The notes: generated by a model from the letters alone, not told the origin. 64,000 nt of DNA from Oceanospirillaceae bacterium (GCA_015665455.1 JADFAD010000004.1:124001-188000), one strand, 5' to 3'; shown: positions 43,196-52,999, numbered from the stretch's first letter. Numbers and translations are program-made.

Positions 43196-45469
43196 ATGAC
43201 TAATTCAAATGAAACATTAGACTCGAACCAACTATATATTGATATCACTATTGATGGCAGTGATGAGAAGAGTGCTACAGGTACTAAGATTACTTGGGAT
43301 GAGCTAACCCAGGCTCAAAAAGACTCTCTAAAAGGAGATGATGGTAAAGTAATGACTTGGGATGATTTGACACAAGAACAACAATTGTCAATCACAGCAG
43401 TAGCAGCTGCTAGCGCAGAGCAAGCGAGTTTCAGTAGAGATCAATCGGCGGTATCAGCCAACAATTCTTTTCTTTCAGCTCAGAAATCAGAATCATGGGC
43501 ACGTGAGGCAGAACTACATGTTCAATCAATTGATCATATAAATAATCAAGTAGACTTAGAAACTGTCTTAGCTTCACAAAACTTGGCGCAGGGTCAGTGT
43601 ATTTATATTGTGGATAGAGATAACGCAAAGTTTGAGGTTGTCTTAACTTCAGATGTGTCAGTGAATGGTTTTGATAATATTCAATGCACTGGTGACCCTA
43701 ATTTGTCATTGAAGCTAATTGAAGAAGGTAGAATTAGTTCGAAAGCCATAGGCTTGAAGTCGTCGATGAGCAATGCGTCTCCAGCAATCAATGCGTTGAT
43801 TGCGTACTGCCATCAACCCCCTATTAAGTCAGCAGAGATAGAGGCAGGATTTTATACCTGTGATGATCCTTTAATACCAATTACAAAACCTATAAGTATA
43901 CGAGGAGCGGGTAGGAGGCAAACAATTCTACATGCTTCAGCCTCTATGATAGGTGACTTTATCAGAGTTGATGATGTTGGATTTAGGAATGAAACTACGG
44001 AGTTTTCTAATATAGGTGACGTGGCATATACCCAGCCAAGCAATATATTATCCGGTTGTGTTTTAGCTGATTTCAATATTACTGGTAATCGAAGCTCTTT
44101 ACAGAATGGCCTAGTTTTCACTCGAAACTGTGATAATGTCTCGGTCTATGATGTTGATATTAGTTACTTTAGTGGTAGCGGTTTATGGTTGGGGGCACGA
44201 CGCGGAGATCAGCGTGGCTCGGTACGAGAATCGAACTTTAATAAGATCACTCTTAGGTGTTGTGGGGATAATGATGGAACCGCCTCGTTTTTAATTGAGA
44301 GAACTGCATCACCAGGTTTTGAATCGTTCGATGTGGTTAATATGTCTGTATTTAACCAAATTGAAGTTATCTTACCTTACGGTCGAGGCCTAGAGATCAC
44401 AGCAGTAAAAGAGAGTCCTGTAGTAGCCCCACCACTTTATGGACTGCAGTTCACAAATATGATTTTTCATGGTCGTAGTCAAATAATAGGGTATAACGTT
44501 GGATCCTTGATTCAAATAGAAGGGTATGTCGCAAATATACATATTCAGGGTGACATATCTTACAATTGGTCAGAGGAGTACGCTGTAACTGTTAAGGCTG
44601 CAGCTGATGGTGGCAGACCTATTGATATTGATTTGGATTTGTCCATGCCAGTACATAAATATGGTGTGGATTTACAAAATTACCAGACGATAAAGGTGAA
44701 TCTTCGCAGTGCATTGGCACAGAAACGTTTAATTAATTATGCCGAAAATTTAACTGGTCAGACAGAGATAACTGTCAATAGTAATGCTCACCTCATTCAA
44801 GCCTCTTCTACAGTAACATTACAGGGGATGACACCTATACAGATAGATTTCTCGGATAATGTTGCTGTTGCATCTGAGTTTTTTTCTCAAGGTGATATTA
44901 GTATCTCAATAGATGGCTGGGAGGGTCTTGCTCAATATGATCCAGTTACAAATATGTGCTGGTTTACGCCTACTGATCCATCAGCAAAAGGGTCTTTTAA
45001 AACTGAGAAAGCTTGGTTAAGTAAGATTTATATTCCAAATGATCGAAAACAATATGTTTCAGGTAATTGGGATGTAATAGAGCGAGGTAGGCATCGAACA
45101 GGAATGGTTGATCTCTCTGATTCTATTCTTCCTAGGAATCAGTTTATTAAGCTCTTGAATGGGGAAAATATAGCTGGAAATCGTTGCTATATGGTCGCTT
45201 TTAGTGGTGTAGATACAATGATCGGAGTAAGTGATAGTAATAATAATGATGTAAACTTACTTCAATTTAGATCAGGGGAAATAAACCCGATAATAAGACC
45301 TCTTAAGGATATAACATTTGCCCATGACTGGAATCAAACTGACTTGGGTTATCTAAGGCTAGGGCCTCATTATCTCTGGGTTGATTCACAAACAAACTTA
45401 CGAATGAAACCTTCTAAACCAATGAGTGATATGGATGGAAACGTTGTAGGAGAGCAAGTGGAATTATAA
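43196..45469 (+). CDS. Phage tail-spike-like protein (beta-helix)
   Basis: A 757-residue protein. Residues ~1-130 hold an attachment-like coiled/Gln-rich region (WDDLTQEQQLSITAVAAASA). Residues ~200-500 resemble a right-handed beta-helix of the pectate-lyase/tail-spike type (SIRGAGRRQTILHAS, GLVFTRNCDNVSVYDVDISY), followed by a beta-rich C-terminus. I use ATG 43196 (GAGAATTCC upstream); an upstream in-frame start would add 17 mostly hydrophobic residues. Likely binds or degrades a surface polysaccharide. Confidence 0.72.
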   Translation: MTNSNETLDSNQLYIDITIDGSDEKSATGTKITWDELTQAQKDSLKGDDGKVMTWDDLTQEQQLSITAVAAASAEQASFSRDQSAVSANNSFLSAQKSESWAREAELHVQSIDHINNQVDLETVLASQNLAQGQCIYIVDRDNAKFEVVLTSDVSVNGFDNIQCTGDPNLSLKLIEEGRISSKAIGLKSSMSNASPAINALIAYCHQPPIKSAEIEAGFYTCDDPLIPITKPISIRGAGRRQTILHASASMIGDFIRVDDVGFRNETTEFSNIGDVAYTQPSNILSGCVLADFNITGNRSSLQNGLVFTRNCDNVSVYDVDISYFSGSGLWLGARRGDQRGSVRESNFNKITLRCCGDNDGTASFLIERTASPGFESFDVVNMSVFNQIEVILPYGRGLEITAVKESPVVAPPLYGLQFTNMIFHGRSQIIGYNVGSLIQIEGYVANIHIQGDISYNWSEEYAVTVKAAADGGRPIDIDLDLSMPVHKYGVDLQNYQTIKVNLRSALAQKRLINYAENLTGQTEITVNSNAHLIQASSTVTLQGMTPIQIDFSDNVAVASEFFSQGDISISIDGWEGLAQYDPVTNMCWFTPTDPSAKGSFKTEKAWLSKIYIPNDRKQYVSGNWDVIERGRHRTGMVDLSDSILPRNQFIKLLNGENIAGNRCYMVAFSGVDTMIGVSDSNNNDVNLLQFRSGEINPIIRPLKDITFAHDWNQTDLGYLRLGPHYLWVDSQTNLRMKPSKPMSDMDGNVVGEQVEL

Positions 45470-45511
45470 TACCTCTTGTCATACGTTAATTAGCTAGGCT
45501 AGATCTGATAG

Positions 45512-45967
45512 TTATTGGTTTTGTGTAGTATTTGTCAGATCAAGCTTAGCTTCCTTTTCTTCGTTCATTTGTTGTTTTGCTTTTTTGAATGCTTGAATCC
45601 ATCCGCCGTCAGGGCTTTTATATAACTCCATTAACAAAAATCTTTTAGCTATTGTTATAAATAGGTTCTTTTCTAAGATATCTACCGTTCCATCTCTTTG
45701 AACAATCAGATCAATGCCATCTATGTTTTTGATTACTTTTCCGCTTGCTACTACACCATCTTGATCGTGCAGATAAGCAGCCCCAGGCTCAACTTTTATA
45801 GGAATAGCACTACTTTCTGGCTTAACATATATTGTCTTTGTGGAATTATTGAATACATAACCAAAGCTGATACTTCCTATCATTAAGCATGCTAGGGTAA
45901 TGATAGTAGTAACTATATATTTTAATGAGGTTTTCGTCAGTTCTACACTTTCTTGTTTGTTTGTCAT
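45512..45967 (-). CDS. Single-pass membrane protein of unknown function
   Basis: A 151-residue protein with an N-terminal membrane helix (~17-42, IVTTIITLACLMIGSISFGYV), a beta-rich extracytoplasmic middle and a charged Lys/Glu tail. Its start overlaps the stop of the alpha/beta hydrolase gene by one base (TAATG), so the two are coupled. Not recognised. Confidence 0.6.
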   Translation of the reverse strand: MTNKQESVELTKTSLKYIVTTIITLACLMIGSISFGYVFNNSTKTIYVKPESSAIPIKVEPGAAYLHDQDGVVASGKVIKNIDGIDLIVQRDGTVDILEKNLFITIAKRFLLMELYKSPDGGWIQAFKKAKQQMNEEKEAKLDLTNTTQNQ

Positions 45968-46845
45968 TATTTATAGTTAAAACTCGAATTGATTGTTAGG
46001 TGAGTGTGGAAAAAAGAGATTATTCTAGACTCATATTCAATAGGTGAATGTTTGTGTAGATTTTGGTGCTTGGCTCCGTCGATTACCCATAATTTTTTTG
46101 GCTCGTTTGCTTTAGCGAACAGTTCAATTGTTTCGGGGAGTCGAGTATGTAAGTCTGCAGTACCTGAAATAATCATTATGGGACTTTTCAGCTTTGATAT
46201 TGCATCCAATGGTGACAGTTGCTTAGTTGAAATACCCAATCTAGGCTCTATTTGCTTAAACAGTAAAGGCGCTAAGTATTTACTTAGAAAGCCTATACGA
46301 AGCTCAAGTCTATTCTGAACGGCAATGTCAATTGAGGAATATACCGATTCAAGTATCACTGCATCAACTTCTAAAGGTTCATCGCCCAGTAGTACAGCTG
46401 CCCCACCTAATGAGACACCTATAACTCCTATTGGTTGTTTCGATCGCCTATTTTTTAAATACTTAATTGCACTATTAACTCCTCTAGATTCTATATAACC
46501 AAATGAAATATAAGGTCCTTTAGATTCTCCGTGCGCTTGCATATCAATCAATAGAACAGAGTATCCTGCATTTTTTAGAAACAGAGCTCTTTCGACCATT
46601 TCCAGTCTGTTAGATCTGAGGCTGTGTAGTAATAGAATGCTCCCTTGATTCTCGGACCCTTTAACAAACCAACCTTGTATAGGGCTACCTTCATCGACGT
46701 TTATGGATACGGATTCAGCTCCTAAACTTAGTGGAGGTGGAGAAATTAATAATTGGTTCGGTCTAGATAGTAAAGACCCCAAGTAAAATAGTGAAACAAC
46801 ACAACCAAGAATTAGAGTGCTAAAAAGTATTGCGATCTTTCGCAT
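45967..46845 (-). CDS. Exported or membrane-anchored alpha/beta hydrolase
   Basis: A 292-residue hydrolase. The N-terminal segment (MRKIAILFSTLILGCVVSLFYL) is a signal anchor. The catalytic triad is visible: GVSLGG (Ser, nucleophile), SGTADLHTRLPE (Asp) and GAKHQNLHKH (His). It resembles BEM46/YqkD-type proteins acting on lipids or peptides. Together with its neighbour it looks like an accessory gene pair beside the tail-spike gene. Confidence 0.82.
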   Translation of the reverse strand: MRKIAILFSTLILGCVVSLFYLGSLLSRPNQLLISPPPLSLGAESVSINVDEGSPIQGWFVKGSENQGSILLLHSLRSNRLEMVERALFLKNAGYSVLLIDMQAHGESKGPYISFGYIESRGVNSAIKYLKNRRSKQPIGVIGVSLGGAAVLLGDEPLEVDAVILESVYSSIDIAVQNRLELRIGFLSKYLAPLLFKQIEPRLGISTKQLSPLDAISKLKSPIMIISGTADLHTRLPETIELFAKANEPKKLWVIDGAKHQNLHKHSPIEYESRIISFFHTHLTINSSFNYK

Positions 46846-46985
46846 GAAGGTTTTACCAGAATGATAGTTACAGTGATTATATACTTAACTGACACTAAGA
46901 ATTTATATATTTCTGCTTCTATATTGAGTAAAAAAGTCATGATTATTTCGCTCCTATCAGACACAGTATTGATCTAATAATAAAC

Positions 46986-47002
46986 GCGGGCTGTATACCC
47001 GC
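46986..47002. terminator. Small hairpin after the 47049 gene
   Basis: GCGGG / CCCGC with a 7-base loop, 46 bases after the minus-strand stop of the two-helix membrane protein; AT-rich flanks. Confidence 0.45.
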
Positions 47003-47048
47003 AAATTAGGTTTTTAGGAGTGATTAAAGCTTAGTCGAGCATATACAA

Positions 47049-47447
47049 TCAGAGTTTGAGATTGGACTTAGCCCAGCCGGTTCCAATAATGAGCGCGAGA
47101 GCAATACTAGATAGCCCCACCTGGCTAACTTCAACGAATAATAGAAACTCTATGTATTTGATTGGTGCATTAACGTGAATTAGTTCATGTATTTTTAGTA
47201 GAGAAGGCGGGCCTACCAACATAGAGTACGCGAGGAGATAAAAGCGCTTTTTCCATAAAGTATTTATTGTATGTTTAAGTTTGTTTTTGATCGCGTGATT
47301 GCAAGCCTTCCAACCTAATCTAAAGCTTTCAGAGTTTTCAATGGCTTCATGTTTTGGTGTTATCTTATAATCTGAGGTCTTCGTCTGACCGAATTTTGTG
47401 TATACGAATGAATTTTTTCCGAATGATTTAATTTCAATATCTTGCAT
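47049..47447 (-). CDS. Two-helix membrane protein of unknown function
   Basis: A 132-residue protein with a polar N-terminal ~65 residues (MQDIEIKSFGKNSFVYTKFG) and two membrane segments (~70-85 and ~105-125, VGLSSIALALIIGTGW). Not recognised. It is preceded by GAGGG on the minus strand. Confidence 0.55.
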   Translation of the reverse strand: MQDIEIKSFGKNSFVYTKFGQTKTSDYKITPKHEAIENSESFRLGWKACNHAIKNKLKHTINTLWKKRFYLLAYSMLVGPPSLLKIHELIHVNAPIKYIEFLLFVEVSQVGLSSIALALIIGTGWAKSNLKL

Positions 47448-47666
47448 AAGTTTACCCTCGATAGCTGTATAAAAACACAGTTAATAGGGGGCGGTATTTT
47501 ATTTATGTGTGATGGCTCTCAGTCCCGTTATTATTACAAAACAACACCTTAGAATTTAAGTCTGAATACCAGATTGTGTGTGTGCTATTTCTATTTATCT
47601 AAAGTGTTTAGTATTAATTCGTTTTGAATAAATAGCTTGATCTAGCATTACGTTGCCGTTTGTAGA

Positions 47667-47912
47667 TTATTCTTTAGCTTCCAATTTTCCAGCGTATTCA
47701 AGTCCTTCAAAGATATCTGGAAATATTTTCAATATGTGCATTGAAGCAAATACCACAACACCGTGATGTACACCTAATGTGAACGATTCTAAACTCTTCA
47801 AATCATCTATCGTTTCCGATATTCCTGTACCCAGCAAAATGACACTGATGATTATGTTTAAGTATGGATTGCATGTAACGCGCTTTAAATTCCCTATAAA
47901 TCGATAAAACAT
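47667..47912 (-). CDS. Small membrane protein of unknown function
   Basis: An 81-residue protein with two hydrophobic stretches (NPYLNIIISVILLGTGIS, LGVHHGVVVFASMHILKIF) separated by an acidic loop. AGGAG precedes its ATG. Not recognised; a phage-encoded exclusion or immunity protein is possible but unsupported. Confidence 0.55.
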   Translation of the reverse strand: MFYRFIGNLKRVTCNPYLNIIISVILLGTGISETIDDLKSLESFTLGVHHGVVVFASMHILKIFPDIFEGLEYAGKLEAKE

Positions 47913-48550
47913 GTGTTGCTCCTTATTGAGAGACGTTTGGCGTTCGCTTCTCTGTAAATTAAGTTGATGCGCTAAGCTGTTGATGATTTAAATTTATAGT
48001 CGATAAAAATGCCTGTCGCCATAGACTTTCTTTTAAATGAATATTGATAAATTTGATAATAGTTAGCGCGATGCCTCATTCAAAATTATTAATTTTTACT
48101 GTCCCTAAAGCCATGCGTGGCCTAGCTTGAGCTTCTTTTCTGCTTGTAATTGCGTGTAATCGTCTTTTGCAGATATTTCACCTAGTTTAACTCCATGTTT
48201 TAGTCTTTAGCTTACTTATTAATGCTCATTTACCGACTCAACTTATGACAGATAGAGCGCTATCTTTTTAAGGCGTTTTGTTTTGGGTTTGGTGTTTTGT
48301 TGCTCGAAGTTGTATTGAGTAAATAGTTAGTAACTAGGCGAGGCAAGACGTGACATAAAATTGATGAGTAGGATTTAAGTCGGCTGTATATCACTTAACA
48401 AATTACCACCTCTAAGCAGTACTACATGCATTGTGAGTGTGATGAACTCCAAGTTGTATGTTTTTTGAAAGCGTGTTTTTTCTGTGTATATCGATCAAAA
48501 AATACTTAATAACAAGACAACCCTTTAGGGATTGCTAGGGATAGAAACAT
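47913..48550. other. Intergenic region at the right end of the accessory block
   Basis: About 640 AT-rich bases without a gene. I looked for a repeat of the tRNA-Leu 3' end as an attachment site and found none. Confidence 0.45.
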
Positions 48551-50185
48551 ATGACAAGTGTAAAAGATGAATATGATGTTGTTGTTATTGGTTCAGGGTT
48601 TGGCGGTGCGATTACTGCCTGTCGATTAGCGCAGTCCGGTCAATCTGTATGCATATTGGAAAAGGGTAGACGTTGGATAAACACTGAGTTTCCGCGTTCA
48701 ACGGGTGAGGTGGCTAATCACGCGTTTTGGGATGAGAAAGATAAGCAGCAAGGCAGAGGTTTTGTAGAGTACTTGCCGTTTAAGAATATGGACGTAGTAC
48801 AAGGTGTCGGGGTTGGCGGTGGATCATTGCACTATTTCAATGTTCACATCCAACCACCAGAAATGATTTTTGACCAGCAGCGCTGGCCTGCCGCTATCAG
48901 CAAGGAAAGCATGAAGCCTTATTATGATGTAGCGCGGGACATGTTGGCGGCTAACCCAATCACGCCACCGAAAGATCGTGAGCTTCCTCGTCGCTTAGAC
49001 GTATTTAAATCAGCAGTGGCCACGACAGGGCGTCAAGCGAAGGACATTGATATCTGTGTTCATTTCGGGGAAGACGGTGAAAAGTCACCTGGAGGGGAAA
49101 CTCAGAACGCTTGTGATTATTGCGGTAACTGTTTATTGGGTTGTCACGTAAACGCTAAGAATACTTTGGATCTGAATTATATTCCTCTCGCTGAAAAGCA
49201 TGGTGCAGAAGTGCATCCATTGCATCAGGCCGTAAATATTTTACCTCACGGCGAAGGGTACAATATTGAATTTAAACGCTTGCCGGATGATCCTGAAAGC
49301 GGTGAGAGTACGCATGGAGTGGTAAAAGCCAAAAAAGTCGTGGTGTCGGCAGGTACGTTGGGGTCAAACGAGTTGTTGCTCCAAAGTCGTAGGAAGGGCA
49401 GTTTACCTAAGCTGTCCCGTCATCTTGGTAAGCATTTCTCTGGTAATGGTGATTTTCTGTTTGCGGGAACGCACTACAAAGATAAAGAAGTGGATGCTGG
49501 CAGAGGCCCAAGCATTACAGCAGGCGTTGGGTACTTTAAAGGAGACAGTCAGCATATTTATATTGAAGACTTGGGCTTCCCTGATCCGTTCATGTGGTAT
49601 TTGAATGGAATAATTCCTACGGAAGGCCGTTTATTCAATACCGTGATACAAGCGAAAAACTACTTACTGCGCAGTATTGGTCTGAGTGCTAATTTTGAAG
49701 CAGAACGCTTGTTGGACGGTGGCTTCATGACCAAGTTCTTACCTTACTTGGGAATGGGGACAGATGCTGCAGATGGTAAGCTTTCTTTGCATTGGTGGAG
49801 TGGTAAGTTGGATTTGGATTGGCGTCATAAGAAGAGTAAATCCATGTTCAACGACATGATTGGTCATTTGAAAGAAATCAGTAAGGAATCCGGCGGTAAG
49901 TTCATTAATAGTCCTCTATGGGATTGGCCATCTAAAAAATTGCTAACAGCACATCCGTTGGGCGGTTGTGTGATGTCTGACAACCCGTCGGACGGTGTGG
50001 TGAATGAATGGGGTGAAGTTTGGAATTATCCTGGCCTCTACGTGGCGGATGGCTCCATCGTACCTTCAGCCATTTCAGTAAATCCTTCAGCTACCATCAG
50101 TGCTTTGTCTGAACGTGTGGCTTTCCATATGATTCATGGTCGTGAGCTGGAAGAAAATGATCCAGAGACACCAGTTAACCGTTAA
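48551..50185 (+). CDS. GMC-family FAD oxidoreductase with Cys-rich motif
   Basis: A 544-residue FAD enzyme of the GMC/cholesterol-oxidase-like group. FAD motif: VVIGSGFGGAITACRLAQ near residue 10. The family cysteine motif NACDYCGNCLLGC (~186-198) resembles an Fe-S ligand set seen in long-chain alcohol oxidases. HPLGGCVMSD near 471 and the GLYVADGSIVPSAISVNPSATISAL end are standard GMC signatures. Likely oxidises a sterol or long-chain alcohol. AGGGATAG precedes the ATG; a hairpin follows. Confidence 0.9.
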   Translation: MTSVKDEYDVVVIGSGFGGAITACRLAQSGQSVCILEKGRRWINTEFPRSTGEVANHAFWDEKDKQQGRGFVEYLPFKNMDVVQGVGVGGGSLHYFNVHIQPPEMIFDQQRWPAAISKESMKPYYDVARDMLAANPITPPKDRELPRRLDVFKSAVATTGRQAKDIDICVHFGEDGEKSPGGETQNACDYCGNCLLGCHVNAKNTLDLNYIPLAEKHGAEVHPLHQAVNILPHGEGYNIEFKRLPDDPESGESTHGVVKAKKVVVSAGTLGSNELLLQSRRKGSLPKLSRHLGKHFSGNGDFLFAGTHYKDKEVDAGRGPSITAGVGYFKGDSQHIYIEDLGFPDPFMWYLNGIIPTEGRLFNTVIQAKNYLLRSIGLSANFEAERLLDGGFMTKFLPYLGMGTDAADGKLSLHWWSGKLDLDWRHKKSKSMFNDMIGHLKEISKESGGKFINSPLWDWPSKKLLTAHPLGGCVMSDNPSDGVVNEWGEVWNYPGLYVADGSIVPSAISVNPSATISALSERVAFHMIHGRELEENDPETPVNR

Positions 50186-50218
50186 TTGTTTTTGGTTTGC
50201 TTGTGGTGTAACTATCAG

Positions 50219-50251
50219 ACTAAAAGACCGGCGTATCGTTGGTCTTTTAGT
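50219..50251 (+). terminator. Hairpin terminator after the GMC oxidoreductase
   Basis: ACTAAAAGACC / GGTCTTTTAGT, an 11-bp perfect stem with an 11-base loop, 33 bases after the stop codon. The 3' arm supplies the T run. Confidence 0.7.
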
Positions 50252-50966
50252 TGCTAGGGTATGGTAATACACTCGGTTGAGCATTTAACTCAAGGAATCT
50301 CAGAGGTTAGGGAGCATTCGTAGAAAAATTTAACCCGTTGAAATTTCCTGTGGCGGTTCGAGCTTTACTTGTGTTTTTAAGAGAGGTTTTGAATGGACTA
50401 AGGAGTGGGATAAAAAGTATTAGTTATCGCGATTCCTATCCAAAAACTTTATGTTATTGTCGAGAAAAACCAGAATTTTGTCGTATTGATGAAGTAATCA
50501 ATATCTGCGAAAGTATTGTCTTGGATATTACGAGCTTAAGCACCTCTCGTATCCTTAGGAGGGTCAGCAGAAATGCTGACCCTTTTTCATATGCTTTCAG
50601 TCAAATATTATTATGATTGTAAGCGTTGTTTCTCTTCTCTTAGTTTCAATATCCAGTTATTACTCGTCTCTCATTCCTTAAAATACTCAGAACTTATCAA
50701 AGAAATAACGTGACTCCGATTAAGGAAGTTAACGGTTATTGAGTTAATTGTCGTAGGAGTTAAGTTGCGTTGATATTTAGTTTCTTTCTGCATTTAAATT
50801 CGCTCAGATATACCTCTTTGGTATAAGTATTAGCTATTGGTATGATTTTTATAATTAATTATATCTATGTGCTGGTTCTGGTTATTCTCCTTTCATCGAA
50901 TGTATTTGAATATTTTTTGTTAGCAACTTAACTGATCAAACATAAGTGATAGAAAGGGACAATACG
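50252..50966. other. Intergenic region with an orphan terminator
   Basis: No convincing gene is visible in this 715-base stretch. A 92-codon open frame at 50338-50616 runs through the strong terminator at 50560-50587 and has no ribosome site or family match. The right part holds the catalase promoter region. Confidence 0.5.
50560..50587 (+). terminator. Strong orphan terminator
   Basis: AGGGTCAGCA / TGCTGACCCT, a perfect 10-bp stem with a GAAA tetraloop and T5. There is no credible protein gene immediately upstream, so it may end a small RNA. Confidence 0.8.
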
Positions 50967-52433
50967 ATGGCTAAAAATACCTTGACTACATCAAGCGGCG
51001 CACCCGTCGCAGATGATCATAACAGCATAAGTGTTGGGGCTCGTGGGCCGTTAACTTATGATAATCATTACCTTTTTGAGAAGCTCGCACATTTTAATCG
51101 AGAGCGTATTCCTGAGTGAGTGGTTCATGCGCGAGGCACTGGGGCTTACGGTACTTTTACATTGAAAAAAAGCCTAAGCAATTACACGATAGCTTCATTT
51201 CTACAAACGCCTGAAGACCAGACGGAGATCTTTTTACGGTTCTCAACGGTCGGAGGTGGGCAAGATTCCAGTGATTACGCCCGAGATCCAAGAGGTTTTG
51301 CTGTAAAGTTTTATACTCAGCAAGGCAACTTCGATTTGGTGGGAAATAATACGCCTGTTTTCTTTTTGAATGACCCTATTAAATTTCCTGATTTTGTTCA
51401 CTCTCAGAAGAAAGATCCTCGAACAAATACGCCTAATGCTGCTCGTATGTTTGAGTTTTGGGCGAGTCACCCTCAATCATTGCACCAGATGACCATTTTA
51501 ATGTCCGATCGAGGCATTCCTTTTTCCTTAAGACACATGCATGGTTTTGGTTCCCATACCTTGAGCTTTTGGAATAAGGACGGTGAGCGCTATTGGGTTA
51601 AATGGCACTTTAAAACGGATCAAGGTATTAAAACGTTAACGGATGAAGAGGCGAATGGGATGAGCCCCTTTGGCGCTCAGCAAGACTTGGTGGACGCTAT
51701 TGATAAGGGCGACTACCCGAGTTGGACGGTCAAAGTTCAAATCATGACGGAATCAGAAGCGAAGACATGCAGTATAAATCCATTCGACCTGACCAAAGTT
51801 TGGCCTCATAACGATTACCCGTTAATTGAGGTGGGTAGGTTAGAACTGAACCGTAACGTGAATAATTACTTTGCAGAAACGGAGCAATCGGCCTTTGCCC
51901 CAAGTAACCTAGTTCCGGGTATTGGTGCTTCACCGGATAAAATGTTGCAGGCGCGGTTATTAGCTTATCAAGATGCTCATCGCTATCGAGTTGGGGCAAA
52001 TGTAAATCAAGTTCCTGTGAATGCTCCGAGATGTCCAGTGAATCATTATCAACGTGATGGCGCATTTGCGGGTGTTTGTCCTGCGTATGGCGGCGGAGAC
52101 CTTAAAGAGAATAATCAAGGTGACAGTGTCAACTTTTACCCGAACGATCAAGCTACAGAAGGGGCTCCCGAACAAGACAGTCAATCAGTATCGCCACCTA
52201 TGCCTGTTTTGGAAGACGCTTGGATTGGTCATCATGATCAGTCGGAAGAAGATTATTACTCACAAGCGGGCGATCTGTTTCGATTGATGAGTGATGATCA
52301 GAAGGCGCAATTGGTGGGTAACATTGCGGGAGGCTTATCTCAGGCAACAAAATCTGTGAAGGCAAGAATGGTTGAGCAGTTTACTAAGGCAGATCCTGAT
52401 TATGGGAGGTTGATCCAAGCGGCGTTAAAGTAA
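50967..52433 (+). pseudogene. Catalase gene interrupted by an in-frame TGA
   Basis: A monofunctional heme catalase (about 488 residues). ATG 50967 follows AAAGGGAC and encodes [20 protein letters not shown], later HFNRERIPE; then TGA at 51117-51119 and the frame goes on with VVHARGTGAYGTF. Relatives read ERIPE-R-VVHAKG, so a CGA (Arg) to TGA change is likely. After the stop all key parts remain: the distal His in VVHARG, the Asn region (DLVGNNTPVFFLND) and the heme Tyr region (AYQDAHRYRVGANVNQVPVN). GTG 51120 directly follows the TGA and could restart translation, giving a 437-residue product. Either a pseudogene, a split product or a sequencing error. Confidence 0.85.
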
Positions 52434-52492
52434 GCGTGTTCTATACAAGTGATAGAAATTAAAGGTTAGTAAATAGCTTATTGAAAATCGAT

Positions 52493-52522
52493 AAAGCCTT
52501 TCCATTCGTGGTGAGGCTTTTT
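52493..52522 (+). terminator. Terminator after the catalase
   Basis: AAAGCCT / AGGCTTT, a 7-bp stem with a 14-base loop and T run, 60 bases after the catalase stop. Confidence 0.65.
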
Positions 52523-52639
52523 ATCACGTTGAGTGATTTCTTATCTGATTTTAACTCATAATTTAGTGTCATCTTTGTCAAATGCCTCTTCTTAAACCCA
52601 TGGTTATGCATTCTGAAATTTTTATGTTTCTTATACTTC

Positions 52640-52667
52640 CAATCCGTTTTCAGTGTTGCTTCGTATA
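52640..52667 (+). promoter_or_regulatory. Candidate ECF-type promoter before the DUF6482-like gene
   Basis: CAATCC and CGTATA with a 16-base spacer, about 35 bases before the start codon. The -10-like CGTATA and spacing equal those before the 55175 operon. Weak evidence on its own. Confidence 0.3.
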
Positions 52668-52702
52668 TCTATGAATGAAGTCAATATTTGAGGATAGGTG
52701 TG

Positions 52703-52939
52703 ATGTTTATAGAAGGGTTAAAATTACGTGAGCACTTCACTAATGAAGGGATTGTTGTATCGCTGGAGGGGGATGTTTATCTTGCTCTTGAAGTTTCATC
52801 TAGCGGTGAAGAGCTAAGCCGATCATCTTCGACATTTAAATGTTTGTATCTAGCTAAGAAGAGGTTAAGGGATAACGGGATTAAAAATATTAATGTGCAG
52901 CAAGTTAATTGTTATAACGAAATGATTGGCTTGGAGTGA
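52703..52939 (+). CDS. DUF6482-like small protein
   Basis: A 78-residue protein. The pattern EGDVYLALEVSS, TFKCLYLAKKRLRDNGIKNI, then QQVNCYNEMIGLE follows the DUF6482 layout (a beta-strand start, a helix with xAxxRLRxxGI, and an ending AYDEMIG). Function unknown. AGGATAGGTG gives the ribosome site for ATG 52703; an earlier in-frame start at 52688 is less likely. Confidence 0.6.
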   Translation: MFIEGLKLREHFTNEGIVVSLEGDVYLALEVSSSGEELSRSSSTFKCLYLAKKRLRDNGIKNINVQQVNCYNEMIGLE

Positions 52940-52999
52940 ATGGCTTATCTTTTATTGATTTTTCTCTGACTATTACATCATATTAAATGGGGTATTAAA

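Noticed and set aside
36242-48550. tRNA-Leu as an attachment site for the phage-like block
   Set aside because: I scanned for the tRNA 3' end at the far side and found no repeat, and no integrase gene is visible.
50338-50616. A 92-codon open frame between the GMC and catalase genes
   Set aside because: It starts with TTG, has no ribosome site, matches nothing and reads straight through a strong terminator.
51117-51119. Selenocysteine at the catalase TGA
   Set aside because: The position is an Arg in the family, not Cys, and no SECIS-like hairpin stands directly behind it; a nonsense change or restart is simpler.
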